The notes below the pieces were generated by a model. It had not been told where the DNA came from. It made no database searches and saw nothing but the letters and a program-made list of their open reading frames with translations. From positions 1-36,510 of IMG/VR virus record IMGVR_UViG_3300035698_016227: a stretch of 36,510 nt of DNA, one strand, 5' to 3'. Of this stretch, positions 15,108 through 23,231 are shown piece after piece. Every line of letters begins with the position of its first letter. Within the stretch, counting starts at the first letter, position 1. Source of the DNA: a virus. The position numbers and the translations under genes were made by a program.

Positions 15108-16255
15108 TATTTTGGAATATCCCCAATAACACCATTTACATAATACATCATAGAAAGAAGTTCATCTTTAGTACCACGTCTTCCTTCTTCAATCTTCAAG
15201 TTTCCCTTATTATCATAAATTGGACCGTCATATGGATCAAAACCATCTGGTCCTTCATTAATCATTACAGCATAAAGATCAAGAATATCTTGATAAACCT
15301 CGGCTTCTTTCAACTCAGGAATAAACTTTGGATTTATTGGTTCTTCAAAATTTCCGCCGATAAAGGTAGCCTTTTCTTTCATTAACCACCAAAGGTCTTC
15401 ATTGGTCCAAGTTCCATTCTTAATGTCTTGTAAAATTTTCTCATACATTACACCCCAATCTGTTAGTTGCCCAGAAACTACTGTATCAACTCCGTATTTC
15501 TGCATTGGACTATAATGACTAAAAGAATAAATTTGATTCCCTCTTTCTGTCATTTCTTGTGAAGCTTCAATGATTGCTGGTGTATCTTCTGTAAATGCTA
15601 TAGCGTCAACTCCAGTTGCAAACAAAGCATTTGCCGCTTCTTTCGCTTTATCTGGACCGTACCAAGCATAAATCCATCTTACATTAACTTCAATATCTGG
15701 ATTAACAGCTTTAGCTCCAAGAGCAAAAGCATTAATATGCCTTATGATTTCTGGAATAGGGAATGCCCCTACATAACCAATCTTGTTTGTTTTAGTTAAA
15801 GCACCAGCCATCATACCATTAAGATAATAAGCTTGATACAAGTCACCAAAATATGTTCCAACGTTAGTTGATTGCTTAAATCCAGAACAATGCATAAAAG
15901 TTGCATCTGGATATTTTTCTCCAGCAGCAATGGTGTCATCCATATATCCAAAACTTGTAGTTAAAACAACTTCTATTTTTTCTTCTTGAATAAATCTATC
16001 TATAACTCTTGAAGCATCACTTTCTGGAACTGACTCTACATAAACTGATTCTAACCAAGGAAACTTTTCTTCTACATATAATCTTCCTTGTTCGTGAGCG
16101 TGAGAAAATCCATAATCTCCAATCGGACCAACATAAATAAATCCAACTTTTAACGTATCAGAATTATCAACCTCGGTAGTTCCTTTAGCTACCGCTCCGA
16201 ATATTACTGTCATAGATAACAATAATATTGTAAATATTTTAAATATTTTCTTCAT
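15107..16255 (-). CDS. BMP/PnrA-family nucleoside-binding protein, exported
   Basis: About 382 residues from ATG 16255, which overlaps the upstream stop (TAATG) and begins directly with a signal peptide (MKKIFKIFTILLLSMTVIFG). The longer start at 16276 would bury it. The mature part has BMP-family features: TLKVGFIYVGPIGDYGFSHA, GYMDDTIAAGEKYPDATFMH, YLNGMMAGALTKTNKIGYVG and VDAIAFTEDTPAIIEA. These proteins (e.g. Treponema PnrA) bind purine nucleosides for ABC import. No lipobox cysteine is visible, so it may be periplasmic. The sequence around the cleavage region (AVAKGTTEVDNSD) is reminiscent of spirochaete proteins. Such a protein is very unusual in a phage. Confidence 0.82.
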   Translation of the reverse strand: MKKIFKIFTILLLSMTVIFGAVAKGTTEVDNSDTLKVGFIYVGPIGDYGFSHAHEQGRLYVEEKFPWLESVYVESVPESDASRVIDRFIQEEKIEVVLTTSFGYMDDTIAAGEKYPDATFMHCSGFKQSTNVGTYFGDLYQAYYLNGMMAGALTKTNKIGYVGAFPIPEIIRHINAFALGAKAVNPDIEVNVRWIYAWYGPDKAKEAANALFATGVDAIAFTEDTPAIIEASQEMTERGNQIYSFSHYSPMQKYGVDTVVSGQLTDWGVMYEKILQDIKNGTWTNEDLWWLMKEKATFIGGNFEEPINPKFIPELKEAEVYQDILDLYAVMINEGPDGFDPYDGPIYDNKGNLKIEEGRRGTKDELLSMMYYVNGVIGDIPK

Positions 16256-17160
16256 TATTCCCACTCCTTGAGCCATTCAATGAGAACTTCAGCTGCGTTA
16301 TTAGCTGCAATACCAAAGAACTTACCTATTTGATTTTCTCCTGGTCCTCCACCTGCAAGGTCGGAAAGTGATCTAAAAATAAGACAAGGAATCTCATTTA
16401 CGTAAGCTACGTGAGCTACAGCAGAAGATTCCATATCGAGACAGTCTGCTTGAAAATTAGCAAATGCATAATCTCTATATTCTGCGTTATCAACAAATGT
16501 CATTCCAGAAACTCCATTTCCTCCGACTACTAACTTTGGAGAAGTTTCCAAACCACCTGTTTTAAACTCAACCTTACTTTGTATTGCGTAAGCAACATCA
16601 AGCATTTCTTCATCTACTGGAAACCAAAACATTTCTTCTGATCCATCTGTCTCAACTCTATTACTTGTAATAGAAGTCGTTTGAGGAAATGACATATTAA
16701 AGTTTGGATAAATTACTTTATGCCAACCAGCATCAAAACCTTCATCAGTTTGTCTCGCATATACAACTTCTTGATAATGCGCCCATTTAGCCGGAATAGT
16801 TACATCACCAATATTCAAATCTGGATTCACTCCACCAGCTATACCTGAGAATACTATATGAGTAATATTAAAATTATCAATAGCTAACTGCATAGTCATT
16901 GTGGCGTTTACCATTGAAACACCTGACAAGAACATTACTACATCATCTCCTTCTAAATTTCCTAAAGTGAAAGACCTTCCATTGACTACTACTATTTCTT
17001 CAATGGTTGCTAACCCCTTAAGAGTCTCCAACTCAGCACCAAAAGCAGAAACCACAGCTATTCGTGGTTCGTTTTGGGCTTCACTTACATCTACGCTCAT
17101 TACATTAACAGCAGCGAACGCGAACAGTATTGCTAGAACAAATTTTCTAAACAATTTCAT
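16255..17160 (-). CDS. Secreted nucleosidase/phosphorylase of the MTA/SAH nucleosidase superfamily
   Basis: 301 residues with an N-terminal signal peptide (KFVLAILFAFAAVNVMS, likely cleaved near SEA-Q). The fold family is shown by SAFGAELETL (catalytic Glu region), FSGIAGGVNPDLNIGDV, the nucleoside-binding DMESSAVAHVA and RSLSDLAG, with the Asp that protonates the base. These enzymes split purine nucleosides or methylthioadenosine/S-adenosylhomocysteine to free base. With its own promoter and a coupled nucleoside-binding protein gene, it looks like a periplasmic purine salvage step. A 60-base sample I counted (16261-16320) is 26/60 G+C against 18/60 at 19141-19200, hinting at recent acquisition. 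Confidence 0.85.
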   Translation of the reverse strand: MKLFRKFVLAILFAFAAVNVMSVDVSEAQNEPRIAVVSAFGAELETLKGLATIEEIVVVNGRSFTLGNLEGDDVVMFLSGVSMVNATMTMQLAIDNFNITHIVFSGIAGGVNPDLNIGDVTIPAKWAHYQEVVYARQTDEGFDAGWHKVIYPNFNMSFPQTTSITSNRVETDGSEEMFWFPVDEEMLDVAYAIQSKVEFKTGGLETSPKLVVGGNGVSGMTFVDNAEYRDYAFANFQADCLDMESSAVAHVAYVNEIPCLIFRSLSDLAGGGPGENQIGKFFGIAANNAAEVLIEWLKEWE

Positions 17161-17187
17161 TAAAACCTCCTAAAAATTTTATACTTA

Positions 17188-17216
17188 TTTATAACATATT
17201 ATATATGTTTTGTCAA
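17188..17216 (-). promoter_or_regulatory. Sigma70-type promoter of the purine cassette
   Basis: TTGACA (17211-17216), 17 bp spacer, TATAAA (17188-17193), followed by AGGAGG just before the ATG at 17160. The spacer nearly repeats that of the gp32 promoter (AAACATATATAATA). Confidence 0.7.
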
Positions 17217-17228
17217 TGGTTTAGGCAT

Positions 17229-17253
17229 AAAAAAAGCCCCTCCGAAGAGGGGC
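17229..17253 (-). terminator. Rho-independent terminator of hsp20
   Basis: On the minus strand GCCCCTC-TTCG-GAGGGGC is followed by seven T. It lies 29 bp after the hsp20 stop and insulates the purine cassette from upstream readthrough. Confidence 0.85.
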
Positions 17254-17281
17254 ATAAAAGAAGGGGGATTCTCTTAAAAGA

Positions 17282-17740
17282 TTAACTAATATTAACCTTT
17301 ATTTTTTCTTTCTCTTGCTTCTCAATTTCCTTTGAAGGAACATTGATAGTAAGTATTCCATCTATCATAGTGGCAGATGTTTTACTTTGATCGTATTTTG
17401 CTTTAGGAACAAATAGTCTAGTAGAAAAACTAGATTTCTTTATGCCTCGATGAAGATATTTTCTCTTATCTCCGTTTTCTTTCTCTTCTTTTTTACCTGC
17501 AAGAATAAGGTAGTTTCCGTCGAAACTAATATCTATGTTTTCTTTTCTATATCCAGCGATTGCTGCCTCTATAGCATAGTCTCTGTTTTCCTTTAAATAT
17601 ATATCAACTGGGATACCTGTTTGTGTGTAAAAATCACACTCGGAACTAAAATTTACGGGGAAATTTCTAAACCAGTTGTCGTTAAGGAAAATGTCTTCGA
17701 ACGTTTTGAAAATGTCATCAAAACTTGCGAGTTCTTTCAT
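17282..17740 (-). CDS. hsp20: Small heat-shock protein, Hsp20/alpha-crystallin family
   Basis: A 152-residue protein with an alpha-crystallin domain: PVDIYLKENRDYAIEAAIAG, YRKENIDISFDGNYLILAG, RGIKKSSFSTRLFVP and the C-terminal ATMIDGILTINVPSKE (family A.xxGvLxIxxP). Hsp20 oligomers hold unfolding proteins for ATP-dependent chaperones. Hsp20 genes are found in several T4-like phages, especially marine ones. It has its own promoter, a ~90 base leader with a conserved hairpin and a strong terminator, so it is an independent unit. Confidence 0.9.
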   Translation of the reverse strand: MKELASFDDIFKTFEDIFLNDNWFRNFPVNFSSECDFYTQTGIPVDIYLKENRDYAIEAAIAGYRKENIDISFDGNYLILAGKKEEKENGDKRKYLHRGIKKSSFSTRLFVPKAKYDQSKTSATMIDGILTINVPSKEIEKQEKEKIKVNIS

Positions 17741-17773
17741 TGTTATATACCTCCAATGAGCATATTATTTGTG

Positions 17774-17796
17774 TTAAGCCCCTCATACGAGGCGAC
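17774..17796 (-). promoter_or_regulatory. 5'-leader hairpin of hsp20, shared with the gp32 leader
   Basis: Minus-strand sequence GCCTCGTATGAGGGGCTTAA forms a CCTC/GAGG stem with a GTAT loop. The same CTCGTATGAGG-x-CTTAA core occurs in the gp32 leader (26220-26238). It may be a translational or RNA-processing element; inferred from recurrence only. Confidence 0.45.
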
Positions 17797-17837
17797 TTCT
17801 TTTTTTTGAATCCCCCTTTCAAAGCGATTCATAATTT

Positions 17838-17866
17838 ATTATACAATATCTTTACTTTTTTGTCAA
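17838..17866 (-). promoter_or_regulatory. Sigma70-type promoter of hsp20, with embedded GTAAAGATA
   Basis: TTGACA (17861-17866), 17 bp spacer, TATAAT (17838-17843): a perfect consensus. The spacer contains GTAAAGATA (17847-17855), so the same site may also serve as a late promoter. The -35 box overlaps the stop of the upstream gene. Confidence 0.75.
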
Positions 17867-18336
17867 GTTTTATACTTTTTTTCCATTGCAATAAGGTGGG
17901 TATAATACTTTGGGTCTTCTTTAAGGTGATCTAATACGATTTGTTTTGCTACTTTTTTATCACTAGTATGTTCCATTTCTATCTTAATGCCTTTAGCAAG
18001 TTCATCAGTAATGATCTTTACTCTATCACCTTCTTTATAGTTACCTTCTTTTTTAAAATCTTTAACCGTTATAGATTCTTTTACTTCTTTAGCGGCTTTT
18101 TTAAGCTTACTTTCTGCTACAGGTTCTACTTTATAGTCAAGCCAAGATTCTGCTTCTTCTTCAAAATTATCATCATCTGGATCTGGATATCCATGCATTC
18201 CACCATAGGATCTTAACTCTTCTATTGCTTGTTCCCAAGCATAATCCTCTGCTGCTTTTTTGGATCTAAATTCTAATACTTCTGGATCTTGATCCTCTGC
18301 ATTATCTGTTCCACTATACCATATTTTATATTTCAT
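17863..18336 (-). CDS. Hypothetical protein, 157 aa, with a DUF5661-like C-terminus
   Basis: The N-terminal part (MKYKIWYSGTDNAEDQD, then RSKKAAEDYAWEQAIEELRS) looks like a small alpha/beta module. The C-terminal segment DKKVAKQIVLDHLKEDPKYY followed by THLIAMEK matches the pattern I associate with DUF5661 in phages, recalled not searched. The acidic middle (DPDDDNFEEEAESW) may be a linker. It starts by overlap with the stop of the upstream gene (18336), in a unit with two virion-type proteins. Role unknown. Confidence 0.6.
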   Translation of the reverse strand: MKYKIWYSGTDNAEDQDPEVLEFRSKKAAEDYAWEQAIEELRSYGGMHGYPDPDDDNFEEEAESWLDYKVEPVAESKLKKAAKEVKESITVKDFKKEGNYKEGDRVKIITDELAKGIKIEMEHTSDKKVAKQIVLDHLKEDPKYYTHLIAMEKKYKT

Positions 18337-19133
18337 TATACAAACCCTTTCCTTTTAGAATATTTGTCAAACTTTCCATAATCAAATTGTTTAAGATTAC
18401 CATATACTTTAGTAGCGAAAAGTTTTTGATTATTCACATTTTTAAGTTGTTCTTTTCTTAAACTCTTTGTCATTACTCCAACTGCATATATTATTGCCAT
18501 TATATATATGGGTTTTAATGTAGCAGTTATTATATTCCATTGAAAGTCATATTCCCAATCAAACATATTTCTTATTTTACCACGCATTCTAGATCGAGCT
18601 GTATCAGGCAACAAATGCTTGAACCAACGCGCTCCTTTATTTCCTTTTTCCATATATTCTTTAAATTTTCTTAACATAAATGGACCAAAATAAGATCTTA
18701 GAGGATCATACATTATCATTGAAGGAACTGTTTTCTTCATTCTAAACGTTCTGGCAAATCTTGTGATTTTAGTTTTTGTAGCAGAATCACTTACAGATTC
18801 TCTTAACCATTTTTCATGATCAAAACGAAATATTGCTCTACGAGTATCATAAACATCTAATATCATATAGTTCTTATCAAATGCACTTACGTTAGCCATT
18901 ATAGCTTTTTTGAGTGAAGCCATATCAACATTTGCTGGTGATAATGGTCTAGATGGGTCTCTTTGTAAGCTTCTGGGAATAATATTTAAAATATAAGTTA
19001 CTTTATAAGAACTACTCATGTCTTTAGCCATAAGAAACTGCAATGAAACATCATTTTTAGTTAAAACTATTTTCTTTGATGCTGATTGTAATGGCGATGG
19101 ACTATAATAAGGTGTTCTAACGAAGTTTGACAT
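18336..19133 (-). CDS. Hypothetical protein, 265 aa, probable virion-associated
   Basis: A basic protein (many Arg/Lys, e.g. SRMRGKIRNMFDWEYDFQW) with one hydrophobic helix near the C-terminus (IYIMAIIYAVGVM). It overlaps the upstream 633-aa gene at the stop-start (TAATG), and both lie behind a GTAAAGATA element, suggesting a late, structural or internal role. No family recognised. Confidence 0.6.
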   Translation of the reverse strand: MSNFVRTPYYSPSPLQSASKKIVLTKNDVSLQFLMAKDMSSSYKVTYILNIIPRSLQRDPSRPLSPANVDMASLKKAIMANVSAFDKNYMILDVYDTRRAIFRFDHEKWLRESVSDSATKTKITRFARTFRMKKTVPSMIMYDPLRSYFGPFMLRKFKEYMEKGNKGARWFKHLLPDTARSRMRGKIRNMFDWEYDFQWNIITATLKPIYIMAIIYAVGVMTKSLRKEQLKNVNNQKLFATKVYGNLKQFDYGKFDKYSKRKGFV

Positions 19134-21034
19134 TATTCTAGTTTGTCCTTTTGAGTAGCAATCTTTCTATCTATTCTACTAAATAAGAAAGCAATATCCT
19201 TTAGTTCTTCTTCTGATTTAGGATCTATTTTCTTATATTTTTCTACCATAGATTGAAGTCTTTGTTTATCAAGTTTTAATCTATCTAATGTAGTATATTC
19301 TTTTTGTAATATTTCTTTTGCTAAATTTTCTATATCAGTTACTTCTATTTTAGGTATAGCGTCAATATTATGACCACTTAATTTTTTAGTTTCTGTAGTT
19401 CTTCTTATTTTAATCTTTCTAATAATATCAGTTTGATCATCAACCATTTCGCCATCACCTTGTTTTCTCATTCTAGCAACTAACTCGTTAGCATCTTTTT
19501 TAGCAGCTTCGAGTTCAGCAACCTTATCATATTCTACTGTTGCTATTTCTTTTATTCTCCTTACAAATTGTTCTGGAGATAAATAACCTTCTTTCTTTTC
19601 TTCCGGTTTTTCAGCAGTTTCATCGGCGGAACTGGTAGTTTTTGAAAGTTCCTCAGTTGATTTAAATAATGTCTTTGGGTCACGCAACTCACTAATAGAA
19701 ATAAGATTACCAATTAATCTCATTCTTTTCAGTGTGTTATAATCACCTTCATCTATAATATTTTTAAGTCTTCTTTCAAATCTTCTGATTTCATTTTCAA
19801 TCTTTCTTTCAGCATCTATTAATTCAGGGCTTCTCTTTATTGTAATAGGTTTTTCAAGAAAATCACTTTCTTTTACTTTTTGAAAATAATCTTCCATATT
19901 ACCAGAGAAACTTTTTATAGACGGGAGTTTAGACCAAATCTTTTTTTCTTTATCTGTTAGTTGTGATCCTTTTTTTAAGGAAATAAGTTTCTGTAATGAA
20001 TTTTCTCTTCTTTGATTAGATTTCTTAATCATTTCATCTATAATAGATAAATATGTATTTTTAAATATATTAAGAACTCCAGGTTTAGTTAGTTTTTTTA
20101 TAATATCTTTTGAAAAGAAATACTTTCCTAAAGCTACATCAAAGTTTCCTTTTTTATAAAAACTACCACTTTCTGTTTTAGTTAAATCAATGGTTTTTCC
20201 GCTCCAAAGTTCTTTACTTTTCTTAACAAGACTTTTAGTTTTTTGAAACTCAACCTTGCCCATTTTAGCTTCATCGGCTACTTTTACTAAAGCCCTATAG
20301 TTTTTCATTATATCACTATATACTTGTTTTAGCTCTTCTCTTGAGTATCCTTCTAAATCATCATCACCAACTTCAAACTCTTTAAAAACTCTATTAGCTA
20401 TATTATAGTCTATTTTAGCATCACCATCCTTAAAGTCTTTCTTCATTAAATGAAGATCTTGCACATATTTAGCCAATCCACCTAAATCATCTTGTATCTT
20501 TTGTGAGTTCTTAAAAAAATCTGGTCCTCTACTTTGTATTTTCTTTCTACCGCTTTCCAAAGCTGAGCGGTATTCTTCTTTAGAAAGACCTGTAACATCT
20601 TTTGATGAAACTCTTGATGAGCTAGATATTTTTCTTTTGATTAATTGATAGGGTGCAAGAACATTTCTTCTAAATGAAATTATTTCCTTAGCTAATTCTT
20701 TACCATATTTATTATAAATCTCACCCATGGTTTTCATTTGTTCATTAGTAAGTTTATAAATAGTTCCACCAGAAGGCGCACCAACTGTAGCCCTGGCTTT
20801 TTCAACACCTATCTCAGCTTTAGCTCTTACTTTTTTTGAAGTTTTTGCCACTGCTTTAATTGTTTTAATTGCTTTATTACGTCTTAAGGCATTAAGTGCT
20901 TGTTTTTTAAATGCTGCGTAAGCAACAAATGGCGTGATTGGTATCGCACCTTCTTCTAAAACAAGAGGTTTCTCTTCAAAAATGTCTAATATTAAGTCTA
21001 TTTGATTACCGACTGGTTTCTTTTTTCTTGGCAT
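19133..21034 (-). CDS. Large Lys-rich helical protein, 633 aa, probable internal/structural virion protein
   Basis: Starts MPRKKKPVGNQIDLILDIFE. At about residues 25-29 it has LEEGA, a good match to the T4 prohead-protease rule (L-x-E before G/A), so it may be processed in the head. The remainder is Lys/Glu-rich and mostly helical (for example RAKAEIGVEKARATVG, then long coiled-coil-like stretches), without a recognised catalytic motif. A GTAAAGATA element lies 30 bp upstream. Size and composition fit a scaffold, internal head or tape-like protein; I cannot choose between them. Confidence 0.6.
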   Translation of the reverse strand: MPRKKKPVGNQIDLILDIFEEKPLVLEEGAIPITPFVAYAAFKKQALNALRRNKAIKTIKAVAKTSKKVRAKAEIGVEKARATVGAPSGGTIYKLTNEQMKTMGEIYNKYGKELAKEIISFRRNVLAPYQLIKRKISSSSRVSSKDVTGLSKEEYRSALESGRKKIQSRGPDFFKNSQKIQDDLGGLAKYVQDLHLMKKDFKDGDAKIDYNIANRVFKEFEVGDDDLEGYSREELKQVYSDIMKNYRALVKVADEAKMGKVEFQKTKSLVKKSKELWSGKTIDLTKTESGSFYKKGNFDVALGKYFFSKDIIKKLTKPGVLNIFKNTYLSIIDEMIKKSNQRRENSLQKLISLKKGSQLTDKEKKIWSKLPSIKSFSGNMEDYFQKVKESDFLEKPITIKRSPELIDAERKIENEIRRFERRLKNIIDEGDYNTLKRMRLIGNLISISELRDPKTLFKSTEELSKTTSSADETAEKPEEKKEGYLSPEQFVRRIKEIATVEYDKVAELEAAKKDANELVARMRKQGDGEMVDDQTDIIRKIKIRRTTETKKLSGHNIDAIPKIEVTDIENLAKEILQKEYTTLDRLKLDKQRLQSMVEKYKKIDPKSEEELKDIAFLFSRIDRKIATQKDKLE

Positions 21035-21063
21035 GTTAGTCCTTCATCTGGGTTTGCTAACAT

Positions 21064-21072
21064 TATCTTTAC
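21064..21072 (-). promoter_or_regulatory. GTAAAGATA motif, candidate late promoter for the 633-aa gene
   Basis: Exact motif on the minus strand, overlapping the stop codon of the zinc-ribbon gene and 30 bp before the ATG at 21034. Confidence 0.45.
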
Positions 21073-21218
21073 TTATTATTTATCATATAATAACAATCCT
21101 TACAAACCTCTAATCCCATACATTTTATAAACTCAAGATTTCTTTTTTTACACACTTGACACTTAGTTTTTCTACCCTCTCGAATATAGCATCCAGGCAG
21201 TGGTATTGGTTTTTTCAT
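21069..21218 (-). CDS. Small zinc-ribbon protein, 49 aa
   Basis: Begins MKKPIPLPGCYIREGRKTKC. Two Cys pairs, CQVC and (C)MGLEVCKDC, are spaced like a zinc ribbon. Its ATG overlaps the UvsW stop (ATGA), so it is coupled to UvsW. In T4-like phages small proteins follow UvsW (e.g. UvsW.1), but I see no sequence match to that one. Probably a nucleic-acid-binding or protein-binding accessory. Confidence 0.6.
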   Translation of the reverse strand: MKKPIPLPGCYIREGRKTKCQVCKKRNLEFIKCMGLEVCKDCYYMINNK

Positions 21219-22573
21219 TCTACTTCAAACCCCGCTTTCGCATAAATTGCTTTTCTCAATTTGGAATGACGTTCTGTGAATTTATTTCCATAATCATCAA
21301 AATCTACGACATGAACAGTGTCTTTTCCTTCCGTTACTCTTAATCCTCTACCGAGCTTTTGTATGGTTTCTATCTTAGATTTTCCACCAGATGCTATTAT
21401 TAGTAATCTAATAGCATTAATAGATATTCCTTCATTAAATATATTAGAACTGATAACTGTTTGTATTTTGCCGGCCTCAAAATCATTGATTATTCCTTGT
21501 CTTACTGTTGCATCGTCAATACCACTAACAAATACTGATCCTGGGATCATTTCATTCAGCATTTCTCCATGTTCTATAAGTCTTATTAAAATAAGTGTAG
21601 GAACATTATGTTCATCTACTAACGTTCTTATTTTTTTATTCCTGAGTTCGTTAGTAACAATACAATTATAACTAGCCGTAGGCCAATCTAAAGTTGCAAT
21701 GCTTTCTACTGGAATAAACTCTATATGTGGCTTAGCCAATACCTTATTTTCCATTAAAGGTTCAGGAGCAATGGTATAGATTATATCACCCATATATTGT
21801 TTTATTAAATTCCATTTATAATCATTACCAGAGTTCGGTGTTGCTGAAAATCCAAATCTTATCGGATAAGAAGTATTAGAAAGAAAATCCTGAAATCTTT
21901 TAGCAGAAGCTCTATGAACTTCATCTATTACAAGAACTTTATATTTTCTTAAAGAAGGAACTTTCATTACAGATCCTATGGTGGAAACCATTACGTCACC
22001 ATCCATAACACCTTTGCCGTAACATAATCCTACATTTTTTATTCCATTTTTTTCTATTCTTTCTTTTAGTTGTAATGCTAATGAAACCTTATCTACTAAT
22101 ATTAAAGTTGGTAATCTAGATATTTTAAGAAATGCTATTATAGTTTCTGATTTACCTGAACTTGTGGGAGCTTCTATAACACCTACATTAGTTTTCATCA
22201 TTCTTTTAAGTGAATCAACTTGATGATCTACATAATCAAAGTTTGGTAGAACCTTCTTAAAATCGTCATCTTTAAATTGCATAAGATTATGTTTGAATTT
22301 TGTTCGTTTGTCATCTAACTTAGTTATCTTATAACGACCTCTAACGAATGTAAGAAGTTCTTTTATATAACCTGAGTTGAGATAATAGAATTGTATTTTT
22401 TTTACTTTTTTAGAGTGAAGGAAACATTTCTTTTTAATTTTACGGAAATCATATGTTCCACCCATAAACACATTTGATTTATCTTCTTTCGTGAAATGCT
22501 TTTTAACTGCTTTCTCCTCATCTTCTGTTTCAAAAAAAATGAGGAGAAGCTTGTCTGTAATTTTTATTTTCAT
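21215..22573 (-). CDS. uvsW: UvsW-like superfamily 2 DNA/RNA helicase
   Basis: A 452-residue SF2 helicase. It has an N-terminal small domain as in T4 UvsW, then Walker A APTSSGKS (135-142), the DEVH box in VLVIDEVHRAS, motif III SATP, and motif VI QKLGRGLR. UvsW unwinds R-loops and branched intermediates and shifts T4 from origin-driven to recombination-driven replication. It sits one small-gene cluster away from the gp31-like, UvsX and gp32 genes, a coherent recombination module. Size is near T4 UvsW (about 500 aa). Confidence 0.88.
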   Translation of the reverse strand: MKIKITDKLLLIFFETEDEEKAVKKHFTKEDKSNVFMGGTYDFRKIKKKCFLHSKKVKKIQFYYLNSGYIKELLTFVRGRYKITKLDDKRTKFKHNLMQFKDDDFKKVLPNFDYVDHQVDSLKRMMKTNVGVIEAPTSSGKSETIIAFLKISRLPTLILVDKVSLALQLKERIEKNGIKNVGLCYGKGVMDGDVMVSTIGSVMKVPSLRKYKVLVIDEVHRASAKRFQDFLSNTSYPIRFGFSATPNSGNDYKWNLIKQYMGDIIYTIAPEPLMENKVLAKPHIEFIPVESIATLDWPTASYNCIVTNELRNKKIRTLVDEHNVPTLILIRLIEHGEMLNEMIPGSVFVSGIDDATVRQGIINDFEAGKIQTVISSNIFNEGISINAIRLLIIASGGKSKIETIQKLGRGLRVTEGKDTVHVVDFDDYGNKFTERHSKLRKAIYAKAGFEVE

Positions 22574-22917
22574 TAAGTAATGTTAGCAACTTTTTTTATT
22601 TTAATCAAGTCGCTTTCATTTATTATAGTGTATCCCAATCTCATAGAACCACTATTAAATTCAATCTCATTACTTACTGTATCTCCACTTATAAATATAC
22701 TACCATTATTATTACTACCATTAATAGTAAGTCCAGAAATAGTACTAAAATTTAATTCGTCTTCTTTTTGAATATCAATTATTTCTTTTATCCCGTCAAA
22801 CACACTGTCTTCTTCAAAAAGATATTCCATCATAGAAAACTTAGTAAGTGGTAAATCACTAATTTCTATTGGAAATTTATTGAATACATATCCGAGAAAT
22901 CTGAGTTTCTTATTCAT
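22573..22917 (-). CDS. K-L-x-x-L-G-x-x-F family protein with a longer C-terminal part, 114 aa
   Basis: Start set at ATG 22917 (MNKKLRFLGYVFNKFPIEI), which lies inside the end of the previous gene (ATGAATAA overlap); the upstream in-frame ATG at 22959 is unlikely. After the family motif and KFSMMEYLFEEDSVFDGIKE it has a beta-rich Asn/Gly/Ser segment (LTINGSNNNGSIFISGD). Its stop overlaps the UvsW start (TAATG-like). The first ~48 residues resemble the gene at 23085-23231. Confidence 0.65.
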   Translation of the reverse strand: MNKKLRFLGYVFNKFPIEISDLPLTKFSMMEYLFEEDSVFDGIKEIIDIQKEDELNFSTISGLTINGSNNNGSIFISGDTVSNEIEFNSGSMRLGYTIINESDLIKIKKVANIT

Positions 22918-23092
22918 TATTATGCTCAAATCTTCCACACCAGTCATCTTCATTAACATTTGGCCATTCAGTTTTAGGTGTTATACCTACAACTATTAAA
23001 ACTGGTGGATTATATCTACATTCTTTCTTTGTAAAGTTGTAACTTATCATTTTTATACTTGAAAAATATTTACAATCCCCACAGTTATTCAT
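22910..23092 (-). CDS. Small Cys-rich (zinc-type) protein, 60 aa
   Basis: Start set at ATG 23092, giving MNNCGDCKYFSSIKMISYN, with later ECRYNPP and DDWCGRFE. The four cysteines (CxxC...C...WC) match a small phage protein type I have seen annotated as hypothetical zinc-binding. Both ends use the same 8-bp stop-start overlap ATGAATAA as its paralogue neighbours. Role unknown. Confidence 0.6.
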   Translation of the reverse strand: MNNCGDCKYFSSIKMISYNFTKKECRYNPPVLIVVGITPKTEWPNVNEDDWCGRFEHNNE

Positions 23093-23231
23093 TTTGACAA
23101 TCCATAATTTCATCTATTCCATTTAATACATTATCTTCCATTAAAAGATATAGCATCATCTGATGTCTGGTTAATGTCCAGTCACCAAAGTATTTAAATA
23201 TATAGCCTAGAAGCCTGAGTTTCTTATTCAT
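23085..23231 (-). CDS. K-L-x-x-L-G-x-x-F family small protein, 48 aa
   Basis: Starts MNKKLRLLGYIFKYFGDW at ATG 23231, within the end of the gp31-like gene (ATGAATAA). Its first 15 coding bases are the same as in the 22573-22917 gene, and the later MMLYLLMEDNVLNGIDEIMD aligns with MMEYLFEEDSVFDGIKEII there. This is the shortest member and may represent the minimal domain. Confidence 0.65.
   Translation of the reverse strand: MNKKLRLLGYIFKYFGDWTLTRHQMMLYLLMEDNVLNGIDEIMDCQNE

Noticed and set aside
16256-16276. Longer start M-A-Q-G-V-G-I-M-K-K for the BMP-family gene
   Set aside because: It would place seven residues before the signal peptide; the TAATG overlap at 16255 with GGAG upstream is the better start.
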